Below are positions 33,405 to 41,729 of a stretch of 44,910 bases of DNA, in pieces (position 1 is the first letter of the stretch; every line of letters begins with the position of its first letter). Position numbers and translations under genes: made by a program. Origin of the DNA: Salinibacterium sp. (GTDB lineage: Bacteria; Actinomycetota; Actinomycetes; Actinomycetales; Microbacteriaceae); assembly GCA_015234465.1 (NCBI GenBank), contig JADGNA010000005.1, positions 1 to 44,910 of the forward strand. Reading direction: 5' to 3'. The notes under the pieces are model-generated. The model saw only the letters and a program-made list of their open reading frames with translations, searched no databases and was not told where the DNA came from.

Positions 33405-34106
33405 TCAGGAGGCGCGAAGCTCCTCGGCTGCAGCCTCACTGTCATCGAGCAGCCCGTCGAGGAGGCTCGGCGGCTTGAGCCAGCTGTGCCGGTGCAGCTC
33501 GCTCGGGCCGAGTTCCGTGATTGCGGCGTAGTGCGCTGCGCTGCCGTAGCCCTTGTTACCGCGCCATCCGTAGCCGGGTATGCGCTCATCGTGCTGGATC
33601 ATGAGCGAGTCGCGATGCACCTTCGCGATGACGGATGCCGCGGAGACCGACGCGCAGTCCCGGTCGGCCTTGACCCGGGTGACGACGTGCGCGTCGCCCC
33701 CGAGGGCGGGGCTGAGCCAGTCGAAGTGGCCGTCAAGGATGATCGTGCTCTCGGCGAGCGGAATCCCTGCGTCCCGGAGCGACTCGAGCGCGCGGGCACC
33801 TGCGAGTCCGAGGCACGCTGAGATGCCGAGCCGGTCGACTTCTTCAGGCGAGGCGAGTCCCACCGCGCTGTGCAGGCCCCATGACTGCGCGAGGGGCGCG
33901 AGTTGCTCACGGCGCCGTTCGCTCAGGAGCTTGGAGTCGCGCAGGCCTTCAGGGATCTTCGGCATGCGGCCGCCCACGACGCACATGCCTACCCCGACCG
34001 GGCCCGCGATCGCGCCGCGCCCGACTTCATCCACGCCGATGACGAAACGCGAGCCTGCCCGCTGCAGGCGTCGCTCGATGGTGAGGCTTGGAGTCGCGAC
34101 CGTCAT
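33405..34106 (-). CDS. rnhB: Ribonuclease HII
   Basis: 233 residues from ATG 34106; the upstream part of the open frame lies inside lepB. It removes RNA from RNA-DNA hybrids and mis-inserted ribonucleotides. The active-site pattern is clear: FVIGVDEVGRGAIAGPV (Asp and Glu), RDSKLLSERRREQL, STIILDGHFDWL (Asp), and SVSAASVIAKVHRDSLM. The C-terminal part reads YGWRGNKGYGSAAHYAAITELGPSELHRHSW. It begins within one codon of the lepB stop (TGACATG), so the two are coupled. Confidence 0.96.
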   Translation of the reverse strand: MTVATPSLTIERRLQRAGSRFVIGVDEVGRGAIAGPVGVGMCVVGGRMPKIPEGLRDSKLLSERRREQLAPLAQSWGLHSAVGLASPEEVDRLGISACLGLAGARALESLRDAGIPLAESTIILDGHFDWLSPALGGDAHVVTRVKADRDCASVSAASVIAKVHRDSLMIQHDERIPGYGWRGNKGYGSAAHYAAITELGPSELHRHSWLKPPSLLDGLLDDSEAAAEELRAS

Positions 34107-34107
34107 G

Positions 34108-34857
34108 TCAGCCCGCACTTGCCGAATCATCGACGCCTTCGAAGACGTCGGGGTGGTTGTCGAGCCAGACCCAGCGATCGGTCGGCCAGCTGATGACGAT
34201 GGCGCGCCCCACGACATTCTCAAGCGGCACGAAACCCTTGCTCGGTCCCGTGGCATTGCAGCGCGAGTCGCAGGAGTTGTAGCGGTTGTCGCCCATCACC
34301 CACAGGGCGTCGTCCGGAACCGTGACGGCGAAGTCGTCTTTCGCCACCTTCGTCACGCGCTCTGGAAGCTTCAGGTAGGGCTCATCGAGCGGGATGCCAT
34401 TGACCGACATCTGGCCGAAGGTGTTGCAGCACGCGACCTCGTCGCCGGGCAGGCCGATGACTCGCTTGATGAGGTGGTCGTTGCTGTCGGGAGCGCTCAG
34501 GCCGACGGCCGCGAGCACCCAGTCGACCGCCTCGACCACCGGCGAGCGTTCCTCCTGGGGCGTTGGTGCGAGCCATCCGCCCGGATCTTGGAAGACGATG
34601 ATGTCCCCGCGGTTGAGCTCGACGACATCGGGAACGAGCTGGTTGACGATGATCCGGTCGTAGATCTGGAGCGTGTTCTCCATCGAGGAGGACGGGATGT
34701 AGAACGACCGCACGAGGAAGGTCTTGATGACGACCGAGATGAGCACGGCGGCAATGAAGATGACCAAGAGGTCACGAAGGAACAGCAGGGCGCCGCGACG
34801 TCGGCGGCCCGAAGCAGTTGTCGCAGCAGCATCGGCCGGCGAAGAATTTTCTGACAT
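34108..34857 (-). CDS. lepB: Signal peptidase I LepB (housekeeping)
   Basis: 249 residues. A disordered basic N-terminus precedes one membrane helix (about 26-46). The Ser/Lys dyad of bacterial type I enzymes is visible: SFYIPSSSMENTLQIYDRI (Ser before Met) and HLIKRVIGLPGD (Lys), followed by the box WVMGDNRYNSCDSRC. This is the general secretory leader peptidase and differs from the Ser/His SipW enzyme near the left end. Its ATG lies only 7 bases after a strong hairpin (34865-34901), with AGGGG as the ribosome binding site at the hairpin foot. Confidence 0.95.
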   Translation of the reverse strand: MSENSSPADAAATTASGRRRRGALLFLRDLLVIFIAAVLISVVIKTFLVRSFYIPSSSMENTLQIYDRIIVNQLVPDVVELNRGDIIVFQDPGGWLAPTPQEERSPVVEAVDWVLAAVGLSAPDSNDHLIKRVIGLPGDEVACCNTFGQMSVNGIPLDEPYLKLPERVTKVAKDDFAVTVPDDALWVMGDNRYNSCDSRCNATGPSKGFVPLENVVGRAIVISWPTDRWVWLDNHPDVFEGVDDSASAG

Positions 34858-34864
34858 TAAACCC

Positions 34865-34901
34865 CTGAGCTCCCCGCCAGTTTACGTGGCGGGGAGCTCA
34901 G
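34865..34901 (-). terminator. Perfect 14-bp hairpin between rplS and lepB
   Basis: CTGAGCTCCCCGCC (34865-34878) and GGCGGGGAGCTCAG (34888-34901) pair without mismatch around a 9-base loop. On the minus strand it begins 38 bases after the rplS stop and is followed by GGGTTTAATG, where ATG is the lepB start. It therefore looks like the rplS terminator and also sits on the lepB ribosome binding site, so it could limit lepB expression by attenuation or by hiding the site. Confidence 0.8.
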
Positions 34902-34939
34902 GTGGACACGTTTCTCCGTGCGTCGCGCGAAGCGGTGGA

Positions 34940-35287
34940 TCAGCTGTCGCGCTTCTCCTTGATCTTGGCCTTCTTGCCGCGCAGGTCACGCAGGTAGTAG
35001 AGCTTGGCGCGACGGACGTCACCGCGCGTCACGACCTCGATGTGGTCGATGACGGGAGAGTGCACCGGGAAGGTACGCTCGACGCCGACCTGGAAGCTCA
35101 CCTTGCGAACCGTGAACGTCTCGCGCACACCCTCGCCCTGGCGGCCGATGACGACGCCCTGGAAGATCTGGATACGCGAGCGGTTGCCCTCGATGATGTT
35201 GACGTGCACCTTGACGGTGTCACCGGCGCGGAACTCCGGGATGTCGGAGCGGAGTGAAGCCGCGTCGACGGCGTCGAGAATGTTCAT
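34940..35287 (-). CDS. rplS: Ribosomal protein L19
   Basis: 115 residues from ATG 35287. The L19 pattern is unmistakable: [66 protein letters not shown] and the C-terminal [20 protein letters not shown]. It normally follows trmD, but here a membrane protein gene and a divergent oxidoreductase lie between, and rplS has its own promoter with a leader of about 115 bases. Confidence 0.98.
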   Translation of the reverse strand: MNILDAVDAASLRSDIPEFRAGDTVKVHVNIIEGNRSRIQIFQGVVIGRQGEGVRETFTVRKVSFQVGVERTFPVHSPVIDHIEVVTRGDVRRAKLYYLRDLRGKKAKIKEKRDS

Positions 35288-35407
35288 GGTGATTCGCTCT
35301 CTGCGACCGCCACAGGTCGACCGCGTTCTCAGTACTGCAGAAAGTGGGATGGTGCCGAGACATTGCAGACCCCCCTGTGGCAGGGTCGTGCGCAGGCACA
35401 AACACTC

Positions 35408-35437
35408 ATTCTGCCACAGCGCTGGGGCTGGCGCTAA
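35408..35437 (-). promoter_or_regulatory. Candidate rplS promoter
   Basis: On the minus strand TTAGCG (35432-35437) and CAGAAT (35408-35413) are 18 bases apart, in the context TGTGGCAGAATGAGT. Initiation near 35401 would give a leader of about 115 bases before rplS. The -35 part overlaps the stop codon of the upstream membrane-protein gene. Confidence 0.55.
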
Positions 35438-35955
35438 TCGCCCTCGCGTTGCGTCGGCGGGTCAAGGCGGATGACCTGTCCGCGAAGCGGCGCATCCGCG
35501 GTGGGGTGGCCCGGAACCCTGACTCGCGTGGCTTGGAACTCCCGGGCGGATGCCGCGGCGTCACTGAACTCCTCGACAACCGACTTCACGCGGCGACGCG
35601 TCTCCAGCACCCACTGCACGACGGCGGACCAGAACGCAATCACGCCCACGATGAGCACGAGGAGCAGCATGGGCGCGGGAATCGGGAACGGGGACGCCAT
35701 GATGAGCAGGAGCCAGGTGCCCAGCACCCCGACGTCGACCCACGAGACCGCCTGGTCGAGCCGGACGTCCTTGCGGATCCAAGTGAGGAAGAAGACCACC
35801 GCGAGCGCGGCGGCGATCACGAACCCGAGGAAGAACGGCGCGATGACGCCGCCGATGTCCTGCCAGTGCCAGATCCATGAGACGACGACGAACCATGTGG
35901 GCAGCACGACGGGCGCCCATCGGAGGGCGAAGTAGATACCGCGCCGAGAGACCAT
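35434..35955 (-). CDS. Hypothetical membrane protein with four helices
   Basis: 173 residues. Four hydrophobic helices lie at about residues 13-30, 34-59, 70-90 and 94-117 (for example [27 protein letters not shown] and [23 protein letters not shown]). A basic amphipathic helix ([12 protein letters not shown]) and a soluble tail follow. I recognise no family. It stands between the divergent LLM oxidoreductase gene and rplS, outside the conserved gene set. ATG 35955 has no strong ribosome binding site. Confidence 0.7.
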   Translation of the reverse strand: MVSRRGIYFALRWAPVVLPTWFVVVSWIWHWQDIGGVIAPFFLGFVIAAALAVVFFLTWIRKDVRLDQAVSWVDVGVLGTWLLLIMASPFPIPAPMLLLVLIVGVIAFWSAVVQWVLETRRRVKSVVEEFSDAAASAREFQATRVRVPGHPTADAPLRGQVIRLDPPTQREGD

Positions 35956-36098
35956 GCCTCCAGAGTACGACTACCGCTGAAGCGCTTGCGGCCGTTTCGC
36001 GGAGAGCGCACGGCGCTCCCTCCCCAACTCGCGACCGCAAGCCTTCGTGTTCGCTGGGGATTTGTCGCCAACGGGCCAAGCAGCGGGAGAGTCAAGAC

Positions 36099-37070
36099 AT
36101 GACGCGCTTCGGCTACACCCTCATGACGGAACAGAGCGGCCCCCGCGAACTCGTGTCCTACGCTGTCGCTGCTGAGCAGGCAGGCTTCGACTTCGAGGTC
36201 TCGAGTGACCACTACTCCCCCTGGCTGACCGAACAGGGCCATTCGCCCTACGCATGGTCGGTGCTGGGTGCCGTCGCGCACGCAACCACGCGGGTGGACC
36301 TTGCGACCTACGTCACATGCCCGAGCATCCGTTACCACCCGGCCGTCGTGGCACAGAAGGCGGCGACGATGCAGCTGCTGTCGGGAGGCCGCTTCATCCT
36401 CGGGCTCGGTGCGGGCGAGAACCTCAACGAGCACGTCGTCGGTGAGGGATGGCCCATGGTGGATGCCCGACACGACATGCTCGAAGAGGCCGTCATGATC
36501 ATCCGGGAGCTTCACACGGGCGACCTCGTGACGTGGCAGGGCGAGTACTTCAGGGTGGATTCAGGAAGGATCTGGGACCTGCCCGACGAGGGTGTCCCCA
36601 TCGGCATCGCCGTCTCTGGCGCGAAGTCGATCGCGCGCTTCGCGCCGATGTCTGACCACATGATCACGACCGAGCCAGACGGAGACCTCGTCTCGTCGTG
36701 GCACGACGCAGCCGGCGCGGGCGACGGTGCCCGCGTCATCGGGCAGGTGCCGATCTGCTGGGCACCCAACCGCGAGGACGGGGTCGCGCTCGGACACGAG
36801 CAGTTCCGGTGGTTCGCCGGGGGTTGGAAGGTGAACGCTGACCTTCCGACGCCTGCCGGTTTCAGCGCCGCGACGAACTTCGTGCGACCAGACGATGTTG
36901 CAGGCTCCATCGCGTGCGGCCCCGACCTCGATGAGCTCGCCGAGAGCGTGCGCCCGTTCATGGACGCCGGGTTCACCGACATCGCGCTCGTGCAGGTCGG
37001 CGATCGTTACCAGGAGCAGTTCCTCGCCGAGGTCGCCGAGCCGCTGCTCGAGCGCCTGCGAAGCCTCTGA
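36099..37070 (+). CDS. LLM-class F420-dependent oxidoreductase
   Basis: 323 residues from ATG 36099 with GGGAGAG 7-8 bases upstream. The luciferase-like barrel is clear: FGYTLMTEQSGPRELVSYAVAAEQAGFDFEVSSDHYSPW, then ATTRVDLATYVTCPSIRYHPAVVAQKAATMQLLSGGRFILGLGAGENLNEHVVGEGWP. It ends GPDLDELAESVRPFMDAGFTDIALVQVG. It matches the family of glucose-6-phosphate dehydrogenase (FGD)-like enzymes using cofactor F420; the TIGR03557-type subfamily is likely but not verified. The substrate is unknown. It points against its neighbours and its end abuts trmD (6-base gap), so it is likely a later insertion between trmD and rplS. Confidence 0.92.
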   Translation: MTRFGYTLMTEQSGPRELVSYAVAAEQAGFDFEVSSDHYSPWLTEQGHSPYAWSVLGAVAHATTRVDLATYVTCPSIRYHPAVVAQKAATMQLLSGGRFILGLGAGENLNEHVVGEGWPMVDARHDMLEEAVMIIRELHTGDLVTWQGEYFRVDSGRIWDLPDEGVPIGIAVSGAKSIARFAPMSDHMITTEPDGDLVSSWHDAAGAGDGARVIGQVPICWAPNREDGVALGHEQFRWFAGGWKVNADLPTPAGFSAATNFVRPDDVAGSIACGPDLDELAESVRPFMDAGFTDIALVQVGDRYQEQFLAEVAEPLLERLRSL

Positions 37071-37076
37071 CGCGGC

Positions 37077-37775
37077 TCAGTCGAGGGAGGGAGGCGGCAA
37101 CAGTTCCGGCCGCACGCGGCGAGTGCGCTCCACCTGCTGCTCGTGACGCCACGCCGCGATCGCCGCATGGTTGCCGCTGAGGAGCACGGGAGGCACGTCG
37201 AGTCCGCGCCAGGACGCGGGCTTCGTGTAGCTCGGGTACTCGAGCAGACCGGCTTCGTGGCTCTCCTCTACGAGACTCTCCGGGTTGCCGATGACCCCGG
37301 GGATCAGGCGGCCGATCGCCTCGATCATCGCCATCGTGGCCACCTCGCCGCCATTGAGCACGTAGTCGCCGAGGCTGATGAGCCGCACCTCCGCACGCGT
37401 CGCCGCGTAGTCGACGACGCGCTGGTCGATGCCCTCGTAGCGACCGCATCCGAAGACCAGGTGCGAGCGCTGCGCGAGCTCGCGCGCGGTCGCCTGCGTG
37501 AACACCTCGCCCGCCGGTGAGGGGAAGATGACGGTCGGCGCATCCGACGACTCGAGGATGCCGTCGAGCGCCTCGCCCCAAGGCTCCGGCTTCATGACCA
37601 TGCCGGCTCCCCCGCCGTAGGGAGTGTCGTCGACCGTTCGATGCCGGTCGTGCGCATGGTCGCGCAGGTCATGCACCTGCAGTGTCATCACGCCGCTCTG
37701 CCGTGCCTTGCCGAGCAGGGAGACGTCGAGCACGGAAAAGAACTCGGGGAAGATCGTGACGATGTCGATGCGCAC
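37077..37775 (-). CDS. trmD: tRNA (guanine-N1)-methyltransferase TrmD
   Basis: 232 residues from GTG 37775, giving the canonical start [13 protein letters not shown] when GTG is read as Met; a TTG two codons earlier is in frame but less likely. It makes m1G37 in tRNA. The trefoil-knot SPOUT core is visible: [72 protein letters not shown], and the C-terminal tail [26 protein letters not shown] hexamer 6 bases before GTG indicates a leaderless transcript starting here, independent of rimM. Confidence 0.97.
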   Translation of the reverse strand: MRIDIVTIFPEFFSVLDVSLLGKARQSGVMTLQVHDLRDHAHDRHRTVDDTPYGGGAGMVMKPEPWGEALDGILESSDAPTVIFPSPAGEVFTQATARELAQRSHLVFGCGRYEGIDQRVVDYAATRAEVRLISLGDYVLNGGEVATMAMIEAIGRLIPGVIGNPESLVEESHEAGLLEYPSYTKPASWRGLDVPPVLLSGNHAAIAAWRHEQQVERTRRVRPELLPPPSLD

Positions 37776-37781
37776 CCGCAA

Positions 37782-37787
37782 AGTCTA
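37782..37787 (-). promoter_or_regulatory. Putative -10 element, leaderless trmD
   Basis: TAGACT on the minus strand ends exactly 6 bases before GTG 37775. It lies between the chelatase stop at 37797 and trmD, so trmD would have its own promoter after losing contact with rimM. Confidence 0.5.
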
Positions 37788-37796
37788 TGCAGCGAC

Positions 37797-38543
37797 TCAG
37801 GCCAAGCCGACCGCGGGCATGGCTCCCTCCTCCACATCGATGGGCGCATAGGCGTAGCGATCGAGCACGAGCTGCACGATGCGGGAGTCCGGCTCCTCAT
37901 GCGCGAGCAGGAGTGGCGGCGCGACCACGTCTGCAGAGGATGTCGCGGCGAGATGCGCGAAGTAGCCGGGCGCAAGCAGGTAGGTGCTTACAACGACCCG
38001 GTCGCACGGCCATTCTCTGCGTTCCGCCGCGACAGCATCCGCAACGGTCGGAGACGCCGCCGAGAGGAACGCGGCACGCACCGGCATCCCGAGGGAAGCG
38101 GAGAGCATCCGCGCCACTTCGCGGCAGTCATCGAGCGCGCGCTCGTCACTCGACCCCGCACAGGCGAGGACGATGCGATCGGAGACGCGCAGGCCGACTG
38201 ACAGGAGCCGGCTGACGAGGATGTCGACCAGGTCGCGGTCTGGACCTAGGGCATCCGTCAGCACAGCGCGTGGCCATCTCTCGACCTCCTGCGCGAGATC
38301 GACGTGCACGTGGTAGCCCGCAGACAGGAGGAACGGCACCACGACGACGGGACGATCGCGTCCGAGGCTGGCGATCGTGAGCGGGACATCCGGCTGCTGC
38401 ACGTCGACGAAGCCACCGCGCACCGGCACACCATCGAGTGCGCGGCCGACCGCCGCGACGAGGCCAGCGACGGCGGCCTGTCCCAGTGGCGAGGACGTGC
38501 CATGAGAGATGGCGGCGAGCGCCGCGACATCCGTCGTGTTCAC
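37797..38543 (-). CDS. CbiX-like sirohydrochlorin chelatase
   Basis: 248 residues from GTG 38543, which overlaps the nirD stop by 4 bases. Two similar halves are seen. The first has the chelatase His in AISHGTSSPLGQAAV and PFLLSAGYHVHVDL; the second has VLACAGSSDERAL and STYLLAPGYFAHLA. This two-module arrangement and size match cobalt/iron chelatases (CbiX long form, SirB-like) that insert metal into sirohydrochlorin. Coupling to nirD argues for iron insertion to make siroheme for NirB. Family members can also take Co or Ni, so metal identity is inference. Confidence 0.88.
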   Translation of the reverse strand: MNTTDVAALAAISHGTSSPLGQAAVAGLVAAVGRALDGVPVRGGFVDVQQPDVPLTIASLGRDRPVVVVPFLLSAGYHVHVDLAQEVERWPRAVLTDALGPDRDLVDILVSRLLSVGLRVSDRIVLACAGSSDERALDDCREVARMLSASLGMPVRAAFLSAASPTVADAVAAERREWPCDRVVVSTYLLAPGYFAHLAATSSADVVAPPLLLAHEEPDSRIVQLVLDRYAYAPIDVEEGAMPAVGLA

Positions 38544-38929
38544 ATCGGCACCCCCACCTCGACCATGCCGTCGACGACCCGCGTCGGGTAGCACTCGAGG
38601 GTGAGATCCGGGTCGCTGTAGCAGCGCCCCGTGCGGAGGTCATAGACCTGCTTGAGGAGCGGCGACGTGATGGTTGGCCTGTGCCCTTCGCCCTCGACGC
38701 GCCGCGAGCCCACGATGCCGCGCGCCATGACGGGGGCGCCGCTCAGCGGGTCGAGGTGGCTCACGGCGAACACCTCACCGCCTACGACGGTGAGTGCCAC
38801 CTGCCTGTCACCGACCAGCGCCGCCACGGCCCAGCCGGATTCCAGTTCCGAGGCAGGGCATACGGTCTGCCACTGCGGAGCGAAGAGGAGCCGAGGTGCG
38901 TGGCGCGGGGGCGATTCCAGTAGGGTCAT
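38540..38929 (-). CDS. nirD: Nitrite reductase small subunit NirD
   Basis: 129 residues, ATG with GGAACGG upstream. The fold is Rieske-like but, as usual for NirD, lacks the Fe-S Cys and His ligands: WQTVCPASELESGWAVAALVGDRQVALTVVGGEVFAVSHLDPLSGAPVMARGIVG and SPLLKQVYDLRTGRCYSDPD. It partners NirB in NADH-dependent reduction of nitrite to ammonium. It is unusual that nirD is divergent from nirB here (208 bases between start codons), so the subunits are on separate messages that share a control region. Confidence 0.94.
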   Translation of the reverse strand: MTLLESPPRHAPRLLFAPQWQTVCPASELESGWAVAALVGDRQVALTVVGGEVFAVSHLDPLSGAPVMARGIVGSRRVEGEGHRPTITSPLLKQVYDLRTGRCYSDPDLTLECYPTRVVDGMVEVGVPM

Positions 38930-38985
38930 GGCCGTTCCGTTCTCGTTGGCGAGTCAGCCTGCGAGTCTCTCGCGGGGCGATACCG

Positions 38986-38991
38986 ACCCTA
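38986..38991 (-). promoter_or_regulatory. Putative -10 element of nirD
   Basis: TAGGGT on the minus strand would give initiation near 38979 and a leader of about 50 bases. The pentamer array at 39002-39038 is then centred about 41 bases upstream of the start point, a classical activator position. Confidence 0.4.
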
Positions 38992-39001
38992 GGCTCGCCG
39001 T

Positions 39002-39038
39002 GTTTCATGCCCGTCACTGCATGTTTCGCGCCCGTGAA
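39002..39038 (-). promoter_or_regulatory. GlnR-like operator upstream of nirD
   Basis: Plus-strand pentamers GTTTC (39002), GTCAC (39013), GTTTC (39023) and GTGAA (39034) are spaced 11, 10 and 11 bases. Read on the minus strand this contains GTGAC-n6-GAAAC exactly, the GlnR half-box consensus (GTnAC-n6-GAAAC) known from Streptomyces, followed by a second, weaker box. Assignment to GlnR is inference. Confidence 0.5.
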
Positions 39039-39077
39039 ACTTGTCTCACAGTGCAGGCCCGGGACTGTGGAGGGAAG

Positions 39078-39115
39078 GTCACGCCGCGGTCATTGTGGGG
39101 AAACCGCCCGGAAAT
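39078..39115 (+). promoter_or_regulatory. GlnR-like operator upstream of nirB
   Basis: GTCAC (39078), GTCAT (39089), GAAAC (39100) and GAAAT (39111) follow at exact 11-base steps. The central pair GTCAT-n6-GAAAC differs from the GlnR consensus by one base and is centred about 41 bases before the nirB start codon, which is also the proposed transcription start. Confidence 0.5.
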
Positions 39116-39125
39116 ACCCCGTCCA

Positions 39126-39131
39126 TAGGCT
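39126..39131 (+). promoter_or_regulatory. Putative -10 element, leaderless nirB
   Basis: TAGGCT ends 6 bases before ATG 39138 and there is no ribosome binding site. Transcription would start at the A of the ATG. Confidence 0.5.
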
Positions 39132-39137
39132 CACGCC

Positions 39138-41729
39138 ATGACACGAGACCAGCACCGGCCCTCCCCCACACCGCGCCGCCTCGTCATCATCGGCGGCGGC
39201 CCTGCGGCACACCGCTTAGCCGACGCGCTCACGAATCGGGATACCGCCGGCACGCTGCAGGTCACCGTCATCTCGGAAGAACCCCACCTTCCGTACGATC
39301 GGGTCGCCCTCAGTCGTCGCCTCGACGGCGGCGACGACCTCACCCTCCCGACCGCGCCCTGGGATGCGCCCAACGTCAGTCTTCGGCTGGGCGACCGTGT
39401 GACGGCGATCGACCGCGCCGCACACACGGTGACGACAGCGGCGGGCCACGTGATCGAGTGGGACGAACTCGTCCTCGCGACCGGCTCATCCGCGCCCGTC
39501 CCGCCCATCGAGGGAGCGGAGCACGCACGGGTCTACCGCACGATCGACGACATCGACGCGCTCATGGCCGAGGTCCAACGGCTTTCGAACGACTTGGGCC
39601 GACGGCCGCGCGTGCTTGTCGCCGGCGGTGGCCTCCTCGGCCTCGAAGCCGCTGGCGGCCTTCAGCGGCGCGGAGCGGATGCCGCGGTCGTGAACTCCGC
39701 CGGCTGGCTCATGAACGCGCAGCTCGACGAGGGGGCCGGCCAGGCGCTCGGGAGGATCATCGAGTCGCAGGGCATCGAGCTGCACCTGGCGAAGCTGCCT
39801 TCGGCGGTGCATGTGGATGACACGGGAGCCGTGACATCCGTCGAGTTCACGAACCATAGCCGTGTTGCCGCCGACCTCGTCGTCTTCGCGGTCGGCATTC
39901 GTCCGCGTGATGAGCTCGCTCGCGCTGCCGGACTCGACCTCGGCGAGCGCGGTGGAGTCATCATCGGGCGCGACTGCAGGACCTCGGATGCCCGCATCTG
40001 GGCCATCGGCGAGGTCGCCTGCTTCGAGGGTCGCTGCATCGGGCTCGTGGCCCCGGCGAATGCGATGGCGGAGGTCGTCGCCGACCGCCTGCTCGGCGGT
40101 GCCGCAGAGTTCACGACGGTCGATGACGCCACGAAGCTGAAGCTGTCTGGAGTGGATGTCGCGAGCTTCGGCGACACCCGTGCCGAGCAGCCGGGCGCGC
40201 TCGAGGTCGTGTACGCCGACCCCGCCCGCGGCCTCTACCAGAAGCTCGTCGTCTCGAACGATGCCCGCACGCTCCTCGGCGGCGTCTTCGTGGGCAACGT
40301 CGAGCCATTCGCCTCCCTGCGTCCCCTGCTTGGTTCGCAGCTGAGCGCCGACCCCGGCTCGTATCTCTCGGTGCCGGGTGCCGCCGCTCCCGACGGCGCC
40401 GAGCTTCCGGATGATGCGCTTGTGTGTTCCTGCAACGCCGTCACGGCCGGTGCAGTTCGCGCGGGCATCCATGAGGAGGGCTGCACCGAACTCGGTGCAC
40501 TGAAGGCATGCAGCCGGGCTGGTACGCAGTGCGGCTCCTGCGTTCCCCTCGTCAAGAAGATGCTCGAGAGCGAGCTGACGAAGGCGGGACTTGCCGTCGA
40601 TCGAGCCCTGTGTGAGCACTTCTCCCTGAGCCGCCAAGAGCTCTTCGACTCCATCCGGGTGCTCGAGCTGACCTCCTTCGACGACATCATCGCGCGCTTC
40701 GGCGAAGGCCACGGATGCGACGTCTGCAAGCCAGCAATCGCATCCATGCTCGCCAGCCACTTCAACGGCCACATCCTCGACGCCGGCCGTGGAGGCCTGC
40801 AGGACACGAACGACCGGGCGCTCGCCAACATGCAGAAGGACGGCACCTACTCGGTCGTGCCGCGCATCCCCGGCGGGGAGATCTCGCCAGCCAAGCTCGC
40901 CGTCATCGCCCAGGTGGCGGCCGACTTCAACCTCTACACGAAGATCACGGGCGGCCAGCGCATCGACATGTTCGGTGCGCGACTCGACCAGCTGCCCGAC
41001 ATCTGGAGGAGGCTCGTCGATGCCGGTTTCGAGTCGGGACAGGCCTACGGCAAGTCGCTTCGCAACGTCAAGAGCTGTGTCGGGTCGACGTGGTGTCGTT
41101 TCGGCGTGCAGGACTCGGTGGGCATGGCCATCCGTCTCGAGCTGCGCTACCGCGGCCTCCGCGCGCCGCACAAGTTCAAGTTCGGCGTCTCGGGATGCGC
41201 CCGTGAGTGCGCGGAGGCACGGGGCAAGGACGTGGGGGTCATCGCGACCGATCAGGGCTGGAACCTTTACGTCGGTGGCAACGGCGGCTTTCAGCCGACC
41301 CACGGCCAGCTGCTCGCCTCCGACCTCGACGATGACACGCTCGTGCGCTATATCGACCGCTACCTGCTCTACTACATCCGCACGGCCGACCGGCTCCAGC
41401 GCACGGCGAGGTGGATGGAGGAACTCCCCGGCGGCATCGAGCATGTGCGCGACGTGGTCGTCGACGATTCGCTCGGCCTCGCCGCCGAGCTCGAATCGGC
41501 CATGGAACGTCACGTTGGCACCTACCAGGACGAATGGGCTGCGACCCTGGCGGACCCAGACAAGCTCCTCAGGTTCCGGAGTTTCGTGAACGCACCGGAA
41601 GCTCCGGATGTCGGGTTCCCCCGGGTCGCGGAACGCGAACAGTGGCGCCCGGCGACAGCCGAGGAGGCCGCGGACCCGGCGACGGTCTTGCTCGCGGGAA
41701 GCACGATTCCGGTGCGGAGCGGATCATGA
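39138..41729 (+). CDS. nirB: Assimilatory NADH-nitrite reductase large subunit NirB
   Basis: 863 residues, usual length. Domains in order: FAD-binding (VIIGGGPAAHRLADAL, LVLATGSSAPVPPIEG), NAD-binding (VLVAGGGLLGLEAAGGLQRRG), IWAIGEVACFEGRCIGL, and a BFD-like [2Fe-2S] domain (LVCSCNAVTAGAV and ACSRAGTQCGSC). Then come the sulfite-reductase-type ferredoxin-like repeats and the siroheme/[4Fe-4S] site with the four Cys in SCVGSTWCRFG and VSGCARECAEARGKD. It reduces nitrite to ammonium with NADH. Its stop overlaps cobA by 4 bases. It has no CysG N-terminal domain, so siroheme must be supplied by the downstream genes. Confidence 0.97.
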   Translation: MTRDQHRPSPTPRRLVIIGGGPAAHRLADALTNRDTAGTLQVTVISEEPHLPYDRVALSRRLDGGDDLTLPTAPWDAPNVSLRLGDRVTAIDRAAHTVTTAAGHVIEWDELVLATGSSAPVPPIEGAEHARVYRTIDDIDALMAEVQRLSNDLGRRPRVLVAGGGLLGLEAAGGLQRRGADAAVVNSAGWLMNAQLDEGAGQALGRIIESQGIELHLAKLPSAVHVDDTGAVTSVEFTNHSRVAADLVVFAVGIRPRDELARAAGLDLGERGGVIIGRDCRTSDARIWAIGEVACFEGRCIGLVAPANAMAEVVADRLLGGAAEFTTVDDATKLKLSGVDVASFGDTRAEQPGALEVVYADPARGLYQKLVVSNDARTLLGGVFVGNVEPFASLRPLLGSQLSADPGSYLSVPGAAAPDGAELPDDALVCSCNAVTAGAVRAGIHEEGCTELGALKACSRAGTQCGSCVPLVKKMLESELTKAGLAVDRALCEHFSLSRQELFDSIRVLELTSFDDIIARFGEGHGCDVCKPAIASMLASHFNGHILDAGRGGLQDTNDRALANMQKDGTYSVVPRIPGGEISPAKLAVIAQVAADFNLYTKITGGQRIDMFGARLDQLPDIWRRLVDAGFESGQAYGKSLRNVKSCVGSTWCRFGVQDSVGMAIRLELRYRGLRAPHKFKFGVSGCARECAEARGKDVGVIATDQGWNLYVGGNGGFQPTHGQLLASDLDDDTLVRYIDRYLLYYIRTADRLQRTARWMEELPGGIEHVRDVVVDDSLGLAAELESAMERHVGTYQDEWAATLADPDKLLRFRSFVNAPEAPDVGFPRVAEREQWRPATAEEAADPATVLLAGSTIPVRSGS

